A stretch of 64,000 bases of DNA from Zingiber officinale. Its lineage: Eukaryota > Streptophyta > Magnoliopsida > Zingiberales > Zingiberaceae. The stretch covers positions 12,580,672 to 12,644,671 of the forward strand of contig NC_056001.1 in assembly GCF_018446385.1 (NCBI RefSeq). The letters are read 5' to 3'. The position numbers and the translations under genes are program-made. Positions 10,060 through 21,632 of this stretch are shown piece after piece. The notes below the pieces were generated by a model that saw only the letters and a list, made by a program, of their open reading frames with translations, was not told the DNA's origin and searched no databases. Position 1 is the stretch's first letter. The number at the start of each line of letters is the position of its first letter.

Positions 10060-12330
10060 TCAGTTTGTGGCTGCAAAATAGAAGCCCATGTCTGAATCCT
10101 CTTTTTTATAACTAATCTCCATGCCCAAACTCTCAGCCATTGAGTGTATTTCTTCAGCAAGAGGATGAGTCTTATCTCCTGAGGAAAATCTATGCATGTG
10201 GAGGGATTCTCCAGAGCCAACATCCACCCAGCTGAATCCGATTTCTTTCCTCACTCCTCTCTGCCTCATTCCCCTTCTTAACTTAGCTACATTCTCCCAC
10301 TCTCCCTTTTCTGCGTAAATGTTCGACATCAGCACATAGGCACCTGATTCGGTCGGTTCAACTTTCATCAGTGCCTCCGCCATCCTGCTCCCCATCTCAG
10401 CATTTCTGTGCACACGGCATGCCCCTAACAGGCTCTGTAATGCTGATATCCCAAGTGGCATTGGTGCTAGCTGCAGGAACTCTTCTGCCTCTTCTAGCCT
10501 CCCAGCCTTCCCCAACATGTCCACCATGCAAGCATAGTGCTCTTGCCATGGTTCAATCTCAAATTCATCCACCATTGAGTCGAACACCTTGCGCCCCATA
10601 TCAACCTTCCCTTTGCAGCAACATGCAACAAGAACTGCAAGGAATGTGATGTGATCAGGATGAATACCAGTTCGCTTCAGGCTTTCAAAGAGGCTCATCA
10701 CCTCTTCATAGTTTCCATGTTTTGAGTGTGCAGAGATGATCGATGTCCAAGTTATCAGACTCTTGAGAGGAGCCTCTTCGAAAGCTCTCCGAGACTCATC
10801 AATGCTTCCACGCTTGGCATACAAGTCAATGAGAGCAACAGAAACATAGGCATTTGCGTTAAGACCCAACTTGAGAATGTGGGCATGGAAGCTCTGGCCA
10901 TATGCCAAGGAAACTATTTCAGTTGTAGTTATTGCACTCAAGATGCTCCCGAATGTGTACTGATTTGGCATGCAATGTAAGATCAAGGAGGAAAACACCG
11001 CTAGAGCATCTTCCAACTGCCCATTTTGAGCATATCCAGAAACTAAAGCATTCCAAGACACTATCTCCTTACAATGTATTGCATCAAACACCTTCCTTGC
11101 ATCAACCATCATCTTCAGCTTGGCGTACATAGTTATGAGACTGTTGGAAACATTCAACTCTTCAGCAATTCCAAGCTTAAAGCCGACTCCATGAATCATT
11201 TGCCCTTCTCTCAACAATTGATCGTTAACAGCAAAAATTAGTGCAACAAAAGTAACATCATTTGGTTGCATATCTTGAAGCCTCATAACATTAAAGAGAT
11301 GAATTGCATTGTCTGGCTCAATAGAGATCATGGTCGTCCATGAAATGGCATCCCTTTGCATCATATTATCGAACACCTTCTTCGCAGAGCTAACATCCCC
11401 ATGCTTGTAGTACATTGACATGAGCAGATTGGAGACTGATACATGGGCCGCAACGCCAACCTTAGTTGCAAAGCCATGGACTTGACATCCGAAGCCAATT
11501 TTTCCCTCTTGGCCACACGCAGAGATCACAGTGGCAACTGAGATACGATCAGGTCGAACGCCTTCATCCCTCACCATTTCTATGAACAACTCAATGGCTT
11601 CAGCTCCGCCTCTGCCGTCTTGAGTGAGGCCACAAAGCAGCGAATTCCAGGTGACCGAATCTCTAAATGGCATTTCGTCGAACACCATGTGGGCTTCCAC
11701 GGAATGGCCTGCCCTGGCATAAGAAGTGATGACCGCGTTCTTGACGATGAGGTCGGAACCGAAGCCAGATTTAAGGACGAGGGAGTGCAACTGCCGGGCA
11801 GGTTCCGGATCCAACAGGTTTGCCGATGCGGCGAGGGCCACAGTGAAGGTGACACCATCGGGATGCACGCCTGTTCGACGCATGAGAGCAAAGAAGTCGA
11901 GGGCTTCGGTGCTGGAAGCTATGCCGGAGAGGTAAGTGTTCCAGGAGACAACATCGGGACGGAGCATTCCGTCGAACACCTTGCGCGCGAGGTCGGGGGC
12001 GCCGGACTTAGAGTACAAGTTCATGATAGAGTTGGAGACGATGGTGTGAGCGTCGAGGCCAGAGGAAAGAACGAGGCCGTGAAGCTGGAGACCCTCCCGG
12101 CCTCGGCAGTGCTTGAGTGAGGCGGCGACGGCGCCGGGGTCGAGGGAGGCCTCCGACCGAAGTCGGTCCCTGATGGCTTGGATGGGGTTGAATAGTGCGG
12201 CGGCGACTTTGTCCGGGCATGTCGGAGCGGAATTTAGGTTTGAGATTTCGTCGAACAGGTGGCGTCGATGAGAGAGAGACGGAAGAAGAGGTGGAGCACC
12301 AAGATTTGGAGAAAAAGAAAAGCGTCGCAT
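10060..12330 (-). CDS. PLS-class PPR protein with E/E+ domain, copy 2 (complete)
   Basis: Single-exon gene of 756 residues. The ATG at 12330 is chosen; an in-frame TTG six bases upstream is not a plausible plant start. Residues 1-75 are Arg/Ser/Leu-rich, fitting a mitochondrial transit peptide. Long, short and standard PPR repeats follow to about residue 625 (for example SIMNLYSKSGAPDLARKVFD at 101, WNALVSGYAQNG, YACMVDMLGKAGRLEEA at 599). An E motif (about 628-690) and E+ motif (about 693-735) come next, and the protein ends without a DYW deaminase domain. E/E+ proteins recognise editing sites in organelle transcripts and recruit a DYW deaminase in trans (family knowledge). Overall layout resembles Arabidopsis At4g32430-type mitochondrial editing factors, but orthology is not established. 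Tandem duplicate of 1-2080. Confidence 0.95.
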   Translation of the reverse strand: MRRFSFSPNLGAPPLLPSLSHRRHLFDEISNLNSAPTCPDKVAAALFNPIQAIRDRLRSEASLDPGAVAASLKHCRGREGLQLHGLVLSSGLDAHTIVSNSIMNLYSKSGAPDLARKVFDGMLRPDVVSWNTYLSGIASSTEALDFFALMRRTGVHPDGVTFTVALAASANLLDPEPARQLHSLVLKSGFGSDLIVKNAVITSYARAGHSVEAHMVFDEMPFRDSVTWNSLLCGLTQDGRGGAEAIELFIEMVRDEGVRPDRISVATVISACGQEGKIGFGCQVHGFATKVGVAAHVSVSNLLMSMYYKHGDVSSAKKVFDNMMQRDAISWTTMISIEPDNAIHLFNVMRLQDMQPNDVTFVALIFAVNDQLLREGQMIHGVGFKLGIAEELNVSNSLITMYAKLKMMVDARKVFDAIHCKEIVSWNALVSGYAQNGQLEDALAVFSSLILHCMPNQYTFGSILSAITTTEIVSLAYGQSFHAHILKLGLNANAYVSVALIDLYAKRGSIDESRRAFEEAPLKSLITWTSIISAHSKHGNYEEVMSLFESLKRTGIHPDHITFLAVLVACCCKGKVDMGRKVFDSMVDEFEIEPWQEHYACMVDMLGKAGRLEEAEEFLQLAPMPLGISALQSLLGACRVHRNAEMGSRMAEALMKVEPTESGAYVLMSNIYAEKGEWENVAKLRRGMRQRGVRKEIGFSWVDVGSGESLHMHRFSSGDKTHPLAEEIHSMAESLGMEISYKKEDSDMGFYFAATN

Positions 12331-13153
12331 GAGCAATTGCCGCGAAGGTTTATTGGATTTGGATTTGACAACATTTTATTTATTGTGGTTTTGTGGCTGA
12401 TTTAGTTGGTAAATATAGAGATAATGATTATAGTGGTAGGTAGTTTAAACTCCTCTATGAATTTCCACCCATCTATATATATATATAGACGTAAGTATTA
12501 TGACTAGATTTTTAGATCTTATGAATTTTAAAGTTATTAATTTTACATGTCCATACACATTAATTTGGATTTTGACTAAACTCCAAGTAGAACAATCATG
12601 AGTTGGTTGCTAAGGATACTATGTTTGTTTTTTTTGGTAACACTTTAATTGCTTTTTTTAAAACATCTCTATAATTTTACCATCAATATGTTCATATTTC
12701 TAAATCCTTGTTGAAATGAATCCAATAATTTCATCTTAATTTTATTCTAATAAGTTTTAGTGATTTTCTTATTTATTAGCAGAAATTCTAAGTAGAGAAT
12801 AAATCAATAGCCTAGCAATGATGAACATAACAATTCTATTCAATTATTAGTTGGCCACTTCTCAAAAGTATTTGGTATGGCGCAAAATAATTTTTTCCTT
12901 TGTCAATTAACTAAATAGTTGATGAATTCTACTACCAAGTATAACTTAGGCATTTTTATTGTCGCATTCTCTTTTAGTTATGAATCCAACAACTGGACTC
13001 AATGTATCCAATCATCCGATCTAACTTCTAAGTCCATGCTAAAATTTTGAAGTTATAGTTGGCCATTATTGTTGGAGATTTAATTATTAATAATTGAAGG
13101 GGGGAATTAAGGAATGCACTTGGATGGAACATTCGCGAGCGCAATGCCTGATT

Positions 13154-13185
<32 letters not shown>

Positions 13186-13700
13186 TATAGGAAGTGTATA
13201 CACACATTGCGTGGGAATCAATCCAATAAATCTCTTCATGCTTAAAACAATGGGAAATAATTTTATTTTTTTTTCCTTTTTGGGATTTGGACAAAAATTC
13301 AATCCGACAAAAGAAATTTAAAAGAAGTCGCTAATTGATTGTCTTCTACAATGACATCATTGGTTCAGTTTGACAACAGTTAGGAATAAAATCTCTTTCA
13401 TTTAAAAATCTTCATTTGTGATTTACTTTCTATTTTACTGTAAAACTGATGATGAGAAAGACACCTTTTTATCACATTGGTTCGGTTTGACATATTCATT
13501 GATAATTATTCATCAAGCCAATAGTTAGGATTGTAAAAAACAAACATGTAGAGTTCTTTCTTGAAATGGTTAGAGTTCGATTTATAAAGAAATATGGAAT
13601 GAGTTAGTCAAATTTAATTATTGACCAAATAAAATTTGGAAACAAATAAATTTCGAATGAAATTAGCAATCCGTAATATTTAATATATAGGACGACATTT
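12331..13700. other. Duplicated upstream flank of PPR copy 2
   Basis: Non-coding and AT-rich. Up to about 13532 it matches the flank of copy 1; beyond the point where the copia LTR begins in copy 1 (after GTTAGGAT) it continues uninterrupted, representing the empty insertion site. It includes a TTTTG-type microsatellite near 13157 and an AT run near 12475. The upstream regions of PPR copy 2 and the carrier gene form a divergent intergenic space. Confidence 0.8.
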
Positions 13701-13751
13701 CAATTTAAAAATTAAAATTTGGAAATTTGTTATTATTGTACATATAATAAA

Positions 13752-13759
13752 TATAAATA
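13752..13759 (+). promoter_or_regulatory. Probable TATA box of the carrier gene
   Basis: TATAAATA about 220 bp before the carrier start codon, followed about 30 bp later by a GA-rich then CT-rich leader typical of a plant 5' UTR. Inference from position only. Confidence 0.5.
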
Positions 13760-13920
13760 GTAGCAGTAATTTCGAGAGTGGCAGAGAGAGAGAGAGGCAT
13801 CTCGTAGACAGCGAACCCCTCCTCCGCTTCTCCCTTCGATTCATCGGCATTCTACTTCCTCCTCCGGTTGGGATTTGGAATTGCAATTTGTGGTTTGGTC
13901 GAATTTTATTGAATTAGAGG

Positions 13921-13941
13921 ATGCAATTTCTCCCCTGTTGA
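13921..13941 (+). promoter_or_regulatory. Short upstream ORF (6 codons) in the carrier 5' leader
   Basis: ATG at 13921 opens a six-residue frame (MQFLPC) ending in TGA, 31 bp before the main ATG. Such uORFs can lower translation of the main frame; whether this one does is unknown. Confidence 0.4.
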
Positions 13942-13972
13942 TCGGTACTGTGAGCCATCGCCGCGGCGGAAG

Positions 13973-16900
13973 ATGTCCGGCGCGGCCAAGGCAGTGGAGC
14001 AACGGATCGACCTACCCGCCAAGATGGAACCGACGACGAGGAAGGCCGACGAGAAGCAGCAGAAGAGGAATCCTGGCGGTTGCAACCCGGTGAAGAAGCC
14101 CGGACCAGTGTCCATGGACCACGTCCTGCTCGCGCTGCGCGAGACCAAGGAGGAGCGGGAGACCCGGATCCGGAGCCTCTTCGGCTTCTTCGATAAGGCT
14201 GGGCTTGGCTACCTCGATTACGCCCAGATCGAGGCTGGTCTGTCCGCCCTTAACATCCCTGCTGAGTACAAGTACGCCAGGGATCTCCTAAAGGTTTGCG
14301 ACTCCGATCGCGATGGGCGCGTGGAGTACCAGGAATTCCGCAGGTACATGGACGACAAGGAGCTCGAGCTCTACCGCATCTTTCAGGCCATCGATGTCGA
14401 GCACAACGGTTGCATCTTGCCTGAAGAACTATGGGATGCGCTCGTCAAGGCAGGTAAAATCCATTCAATATGGAACACTCTCATCTGCATGTCAAGCAGC
14501 AATATAACGTTGTAGATAGGAACCATTGACAAATATTGGTCCGATGATCCAATAATTTTCTGGAAATATGTTAATTTCATCCCTAACATCTATAGAAGAC
14601 ACAGTGAGTACTAGGATCCTGAATGTAATAATTATCATACAGTTTTATAATCATGTTCGATGATCATTATCCTTGCTTCCCTAGGTGCATTTTGTATAAT
14701 TATTTTAGGTATGAAATTTCAAAGAGGCAATGACACTTTTCCTTCCGTTTTTTGTCATTGTTTTTACTATTTAATACGTGATGTCCAACCATTTCGCTTT
14801 AGAAACTATTGACCAGTTTTAGAGGGACATTTTTTAAAAAAAAAAAAACTTCACATGATAAGAGCCATGCATGCCATGTTGCACTGCTAAAAGATGCAAG
14901 AACAACTTACCTCTCTGCAAAATATAGATTTGTGTCCAGGATCTTAGTTTGGTTATCACCATCTTCCTTAATGCGTTATGCGGCAAAAGGTCATACGCTG
15001 ACATCCCGAGCACCCCACATGGTTGGCCCCACGACCATCTGTAAAGAGGGTAAATCAGGAAACCATAGATGGTCCCTATGGGCGAAGGTGTATCCATGGC
15101 TTTTGCTGGGATTCGACCCTTGCTTAATGCAGCAAGTCTACCCCATGGTTACTATCTCAGCTATGCCCTAGGGGCCACCATCTTCCTTAATGTCTCTTAG
15201 ATGTAAAAGCCCCCTGATGCTTAGATGAGCATCATCTAAAGCTTTTCTGGTGAAATATCTCTTGTCCTAGTGGTGCTCACGTTTCAATATTCAAATTGAC
15301 TTTAATCTTCTAATTTGTTGGATGCTTCCGTTCATGCCAAAATTTCTGTAACTAATGAGAAAAGATTTAAAGAAACTTATTCATTGGTTGAAGAGACGTT
15401 TTCATAAAGCTTTTTACCTTCCAAGAGTGGGTCAAATATAAAAAAAAATTGTCTAGTTAAAAAGACTATATGGAAAGTTTAGTTGTCTAGTAAAAATATG
15501 TAGAAGACCCAGCTTTATATGGAAAGTTTAGTTGTCAAGTAAAAATATGTAGAAGACCCAGCTTTATATGGAAAGTTTATGCACCAAATATTCTTTGTTT
15601 GTTAGAAACACACATGATCCTCTCTATTTATTGGTTGAATTAACAACTGCATTGTCTCCACTTCATGTGTAAACTTTGAATTACTGCCACTAGACACCTT
15701 CATAATTACCGGGTGTTTGAAAACTTTGCATAATGAATTTCTGGGTCCCTGAAGCAGTAGCTTCAGGTTCTTCATCATTTGGTCAGAATTATTGTAATTA
15801 CAAGTGAATTATTGAAGATCTGCATGTTTTAGCAGTTGAATGTCAGAGCTTTATAGGATCTCAAAGCATGTTTCCAAAGGACCTTATAGTTTGCTTCACT
15901 TGTTCACCAATATCTTCACCATCTTCTACTAAAGAGTTTATCATAAGAACTGCTAGTGTCTGCATTGCAGGAATTGAAATCGATGATGAAGAGCTTGCTA
16001 GTTTTGTGGATCATGTGGATAAGGATAACAATGGGATTATAACTTTTGAGGAATGGAGAGATTTTCTTCTACTTTGCCCTCATGAAATAACTATGGAGAA
16101 CATCTATCAGTACTGGGAAAAAGTTTGTCACGTTGATATTGGTGAACAGGCTGTTATCCCAGAAGGGATAAGTAAACATTCAAATGCATCCAAATACCTC
16201 ATTGCAGGTGGGGTAGCTGGAGCAGCTTCTCGAACTGCGACTGCTCCTCTTGACAGGCTTAAAGTGATTTTGCAAGTACAGACAACTCAAGCACGGATTC
16301 TTCCAGCAACAAAGAAGATATGGAGAGAGGGTGGTTTCTTGGGGTTTTTTAGAGGTAATGGTTTAAATGTTATGAAGGTTGCACCTGAGAGTGCAATAAG
16401 ATTTTTCACATTTGAATTGCTGAAAGACTATATAGTTAAAGCCAAAGGCACTGATAAGAGTAATATTGGTGCTTCTGGCCGTTTGATTGCTGGTGGTCTA
16501 GCAGGTGCAGTGGCACAAACTGCTATCTATCCCCTGGATCTTGTGAAAACTCGACTACAGACTTATGCATGTGAAGGTGGTAGAGTTCCTAGTCTAGTTA
16601 ATTTGACAAAAGACATTTGGGCCCATGAAGGACCTCGAGCTTTTTATAGAGGGGTTGTACCATCCCTTCTTGGAATTATTCCTTATGCAGGCATAGATCT
16701 TACTGCATATGAGACCCTAAAGGATATGTCTAGAACATATATTCTCAACAATAGTGGTAAGTTTTAAAATTTTCACATTTTCATGTTGTACGATTGTTTT
16801 TGTATGTAGTCTGACTTGATAGCCCAACTAACATGTAGAACCGGGTCCTCTTGTGCAACTGGGTTGTGGGACTATCTCTGGTGCTCTAGGAGCAACATGT

Positions 16901-17207
16901 GTTTACCCTTTGCAGGTTATTAGAACGAGGTAGTTAATCATTAAATTGCTTTAGATTGTATTTTCAACATTTTGGTGTTGTCTTCTGCAGCTGACTCATT
17001 AATTTTATTTTCAGAATGCAGGCCCAGCGCACCAACTCCTCTACTGCTTATAGTGGGATGTCTGATGTGTTCCGGAAAACCTTTAGGAATGAAGGATTTT
17101 CAGGGTTCTACAAGGGGCTATTCCCGAACCTTCTCAAAGTAGTGCCATCTGCTAGTATTACTTATCTAGTTTACGAATCAATGAAAAAGTCTCTTTCCCT
17201 TGATTAA
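13973..17207 (+). CDS. Calcium-dependent mitochondrial ATP-Mg/phosphate carrier (SCaMC/APC type)
   Basis: Four exons join in phase with GT-AG borders: 13973-14453, 15971-16756, 16839-16929 and 17015-17207, giving 516 residues. The N-terminal half carries four EF-hands: a degenerate one near residue 74, canonical [13 protein letters not shown] near 110, [13 protein letters not shown] near 141 and [13 protein letters not shown] near 176. The C-terminal half (about 225-516) has three mitochondrial carrier repeats with PLDRLK, PLDLVK and PLQVIR signatures. Family members exchange ATP-Mg (or ADP) for phosphate across the inner mitochondrial membrane under control of cytosolic calcium. Plant members are usually about 480-490 residues; the extra length is in the basic N-terminus. 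Exon 1 is much more GC-rich than the others. Intron 1 (1.5 kb) contains a SINE and a tandem repeat. A frame beginning at 15868 reads through the intron end and is not the true start. Confidence 0.96.
14974..15175 (-). mobile_element. tRNA-derived SINE in carrier intron 1
   Basis: A 202-bp insert is flanked by a perfect 17-bp direct repeat, CACCATCTTCCTTAATG (14957-14973 and 15176-15192). On the minus strand the 5' end holds a pol III A-box-like TAGCTGAGATAG and about 40 bp later a B box GGGTCGAATCCC. The 3' end reads CCTTTTGCCGC. The length, promoter boxes and target duplication define a SINE. Confidence 0.88.
15467..15579. repeat. 49-bp tandem repeat in carrier intron 1
   Basis: A 49-bp unit beginning TATATGGAAAGTTT occurs at 15467 and 15516, with a partial third copy at 15565. 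The first two copies differ by one base. Confidence 0.9.
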
Positions 17208-18184
17208 GGAGGTATTCAGATTTTTTTCCAAATCCACCATAATTGACATGGCTGACTATAAGTATTATGATAACGAAGAGAAGATTACAGTTAGAGTAGG
17301 TGCATTGATTGTTTCCGTTGTATAATTGTATTTTTCTACACATGAAGTAAAGATTATCTGAGGTCTGAAGAGCTCCTTTTCCAATGATATTTGGATTTTG
17401 TAAGCATGGCCAAGCTTTATAGCTTCATGAGTCAGGTACAGTTTCTGTCTTTGTACGCAGCTTTATCTTGGACACAGCTGATTATTATCATCCTTGTGAC
17501 ATGTTACTTATCTGAAGTGTTATTTTTTATTTGATTTTTTAATCTTGGTTCTGAGTTGCCTTTGAGCAACATAATAATTGAGATTTTGTAAATTAGCTTT
17601 AAGATTGGATTTTGGAGGAAAATAGTTTGTAATGTTTGTGCTAAGGAGAAAAATAATTAAGTAATTCATGAGTAGTCTTTGTAGGAAGAAGATGCTAATG
17701 CGCTTTGCCTGTTTCAATCTTCTTGGAAATACTAAATAAATCTGAAACTAATTATGGGTGAATGCGAAAAGATTTCTAAAGAACATGGTAATTATTGCTA
17801 TCCTTTTACTCATTTTAATTCACTAGGATGTACTAAATAAATACGATACTAATTATGCATGAATCCGATCCTCATTTATCCCATTTTTGCATGTTTCATT
17901 CTGCATATAGTGTATATTTGCCTGCACAGATTGCTTGGTCCAGGATATTGAAAATGGCCACGTTTAATGGATCTCATGCAAGTTCATTCCATGCAAAGTT
18001 TGTCATATGGAAAAAGAAAATTTTGCAAAAATACAAAGGAACAAATGATAAGTAAATGCTATCCATCACAAGTCCTTGGAACAATTGCTGGCATAGAGAG
18101 ATGCAAGTAGCATTTTAGTTAAAACTCTATATGTAGTAGGCATAATTTGTCATTCACTCTCATGGAAGCTATGGAGCTTTTTTT

Positions 18185-18395
18185 GCTAATCGAGGTGTGC
18201 GTCTAGGCGAAGGCTTCAGCTGACTAATATTGTAGGTAGACGACCTTCCCCCTGGTTCACGTACCAAGTAAATCCAAAGCACAGCTTATGCACACTTAGA
18301 AGCCGACCTTCAGGATATTTGTTCTTATTGGAATTCGAACTCTAGTTCTCTTATTTGTTCCTCCGAGTGTTTTATAATTGCACCACACCTGTGGG
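18185..18395 (-). mobile_element. Candidate tRNA-derived SINE
   Basis: The minus strand shows an A-box-like GGTGCAATTATAAAACAC and a B-box-like GAGTTCGAATTCC at tRNA-like spacing, and a short A run at the opposite end (plus-strand TTTTTTTGC). No target-site duplication could be found, so the call rests on the promoter boxes and size. Confidence 0.5.
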
Positions 18396-21300
18396 GGCTA
18401 AGGCATTGTGCCATGGCCAGAAGGAGTTTGCCATTCCACTGCATGATTTGACAGTCTTTGATTATCTTCTTGATCCATGAACATTCTTATAATCTTCTTT
18501 TCTTATTATAATAATAAATGCATGCATGCCACATGTTTTTTCTTGTTGCCTATGAAGATCTTTATTCCCAAAACTCTTGACCTTATGAAATATAATAGAA
18601 GCAAACAACATTGTTTATCCTGACTAGACTTTTGTGCACAGAACCACAAAAATGTTCCCCTGATAGTAGGGCAATTAATTGTCATATGGTGACAGCCCAA
18701 TGGGAGGTTTGAAGTAAGGTTTTACAAGCTTGTGATTGAGTCCTTGCTAGTTGATTTTGCTAGACTTTAATCTGGCTTGTTCTAGATGTCAGTCAATTGA
18801 AGATTAAAAGAACATATAGCTGGTATGCACAATGCAGTTTGCATAATCTCCAACCTGGCAGTGTATCTAATCCAATTCTATAATTCCAACATATAGGATA
18901 TGTGGCATGTGATGCAGTGATGCTCTTCATATGCATAAACAGCTCTTTGTCTCTCTCACACGCACACGAATGTATAAATATTCCCATACGGTCAATAAGG
19001 ATAACCTCCACAGATAGATCCCCAATCCATCCTAGTTAATCCATGGCTCTAACCTGATAATTCCTGCTGTAACAAAATCAAAGAACCAAACATGCATGTA
19101 TAATGACTTATCCTCATTCCAAGGCATTAATGCCAATGTGATTACCAGAAGTATTTTGCAGTCTAGAAATGAATTTCCTGTTGCCAAAAGTTATGTACTA
19201 TCGCAGAAAAGCAAAGAACATAAAAACAATAGGGACCAAAATGAAGCCATTACCATGTATGTTTTTTTAATGCTCTAGGCCACTAAAGCAAGGGAGAGAG
19301 TTGTGTGTGATGATTCTGAACGGCTTTATCTCTCATCTGATGAACTCCATGCTTTCAACTGCTTGACATATGAAGAATTACAGTCTTCAGAACCCTAACT
19401 TTCAGTGAATTTGTTGTTCTTGTTGGAAGCAGTTGCTAATTGTGACCTTTAATTAGTATCCATACTGCTATAACTTTAGTTCTTCAAGTAGCTCCAGCAT
19501 AATTGTTCTGCATTTAGGGTGTTGTTAATGAGAACCAAGTATTCAGTCATTCCATTATTTGTTCCTTTTGATTTCCTGGCATCTTGATTTTTCAATACCA
19601 AGAACTCGTCACCAGAGAATTCTCAACATCAATTTTTCCAAGTAACTTGAAAATTGAAACTGGTGGTCAATAATGTTCATCAGATTGCAGTGTGATCGGC
19701 CGATCATTGATTTCTAAGCTGATAAATTTGATGTTGTCTTAAAGATATTGGAGAGTATTCTCAAGAATTGAAGCTTCTCTCCCTCTTTATCTATTTCATC
19801 ACATTAAACTTTCTCATCAAGTGCTACAGTGCCTATTCCATTTGTTAGATGATGCTATAATGTTTCTTATTCCTCAATTTGAGGTACCAGCTGAGAAACT
19901 ATGTTAAAGGCCCTATAATGGTAGCAATTATTTTAAAAAAAAACTTCTACATCAATTAGGTCTTATCCATGTTTATACCTTTTCCATCAATCTTGTTGTT
20001 TAAGCTGATATGTGCATCACATTATTGTATTTTTTTAGTAATTGCTACTTATTATTGGTATCTTGTTGCATTGCAGTGCAAGTACATCTTTCTTAGAGAG
20101 CATGGTCCAAGGAGCATTTCAGAACTTATTTAACATCAATAATTGTATTATTAGACATCAAACTGTTTTGACTTAAATTCTCAGGCTTTAACATTTTCAG
20201 CAGCATCTCGACTCCTTGTGGAGTCAATCAGCCATCTTAATTACCAATAGACTAACTGAATAAATGGAGACTAGACTTGTGTTTGTCACTACAACATTGA
20301 TTCAGAAAGAGCATGGGAGAATAAATGTTGATACCACAACTAATGTTACAGAGCAAGATTAGATTGTCCCACTAATTTCTTACTCTTTTGGTTTTGCTGT
20401 TATAGAGTTTTGTGAGTAGTAGTATTGCTGAATGATCCTTTTGTTTTGCAATGGTCTTATGATTGACACCGATTTGGTTCATTGGCTAGTTTAATTGTCA
20501 TATGAGATTGGTGCGTGTTTGAAAAACCTGGCTAGGGTGTCGAACTACTCGGTTGTTATTCCTAGTTGTTTCAATTGCATCAATCTAAAATCTACCAATT
20601 GCCTATAAATATTGCAACCCCATTGGATTTGAGTATTTGAATCTTCGGTTGATTTCACTGTTTGGTGTTTTATAACTACTACTCTTTGTCCCCAGGTTAT
20701 TGTTCATTGAATCATATATCGTCTAGTTATAAAAATTTGACTATTGATCTCCATTGCCCCAGGTACATATTTTTTTTCATTTGATGTTGGACAGAATTGG
20801 TGGATTTTATAAATTCATAAAATTCTTGCTTATCTATTCAAATATTAGATGAGCAAATAGATCTTATAACTTTAATTTAATACAACCTAAATAATAAATT
20901 TAAAAATCTTAATTCTTCAGTCGTGGCCTTCTTAGGTATGATTTTAGAGTTTTATTTTGTTAGCAATAGCTATCTTTTTTTTGTTGTGACTGATAAGCGA
21001 AATATTATTGTGACAAATTTAGAATAATGAATTGACCTCTGGCTATTACGCTAGAGATGACATACGTCCATCGTACTACACCCTGGGGAGTATCAACGAT
21101 ATTAGAATACTTTGTCATTTAGAATACTTATCTTTAGATCTTGATGACTATATTTGTATTAGTATAAATATAAATTTCACTACTGAAATTATGATTATTG
21201 TAATAATCATGTAACTAAACTAGGCTTTGATAAATAATTTAAATCAATCAGCCCCTTTTAACCAGCATTTCTGTTCTACCCGTCGAATTTTTATTATTAT

Positions 21301-21455
21301 AAAATTATGGTCAGATTTCAGTTTCGGGTAGGGATAGCAAGAGATAAAATTTAGATAAGATTTCATCTTTCTTCTCCTTCTGTATCCATCTCTATTTATT
21401 ATATCTATACTTATTCCTATATTCATTAGGTAATTAATTTTCATATTCATTACTA

Positions 21456-21632
21456 TACCATCCTTATTCTATTCTTCATCTTATTACTATAATTCTCTTT
21501 TTTTTAAAAATAAATTATTTCAATATATTTATTATGGAATACCATCCTTATTCTATTCTTCATCTTATTACTATCTATCATTCTCTTTTTTTAAAAAAAA
21601 TAAATAAATAAATTATTTTAATATATTTATTG
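21456..21632. repeat. Imperfect tandem duplication, unit about 84 bp
   Basis: A block starting TACCATCCTTATTCTATTC at 21456 recurs at 21540 with small indels in the T/A runs. Very AT-rich; a TA microsatellite follows near 21736. Confidence 0.8.

Noticed and set aside
12331-12336. Earlier start of PPR copy 2 at a TTG codon
   Set aside because: Plant nuclear genes rarely start at TTG, and an ATG lies two codons downstream at the equivalent position in both copies.
15868-15970. Coding start of a 299-residue carrier protein at 15868
   Set aside because: This stretch is the end of intron 1; a TTGCAG acceptor at 15970 joins in phase with the GC-rich EF-hand exon at 13973-14453.
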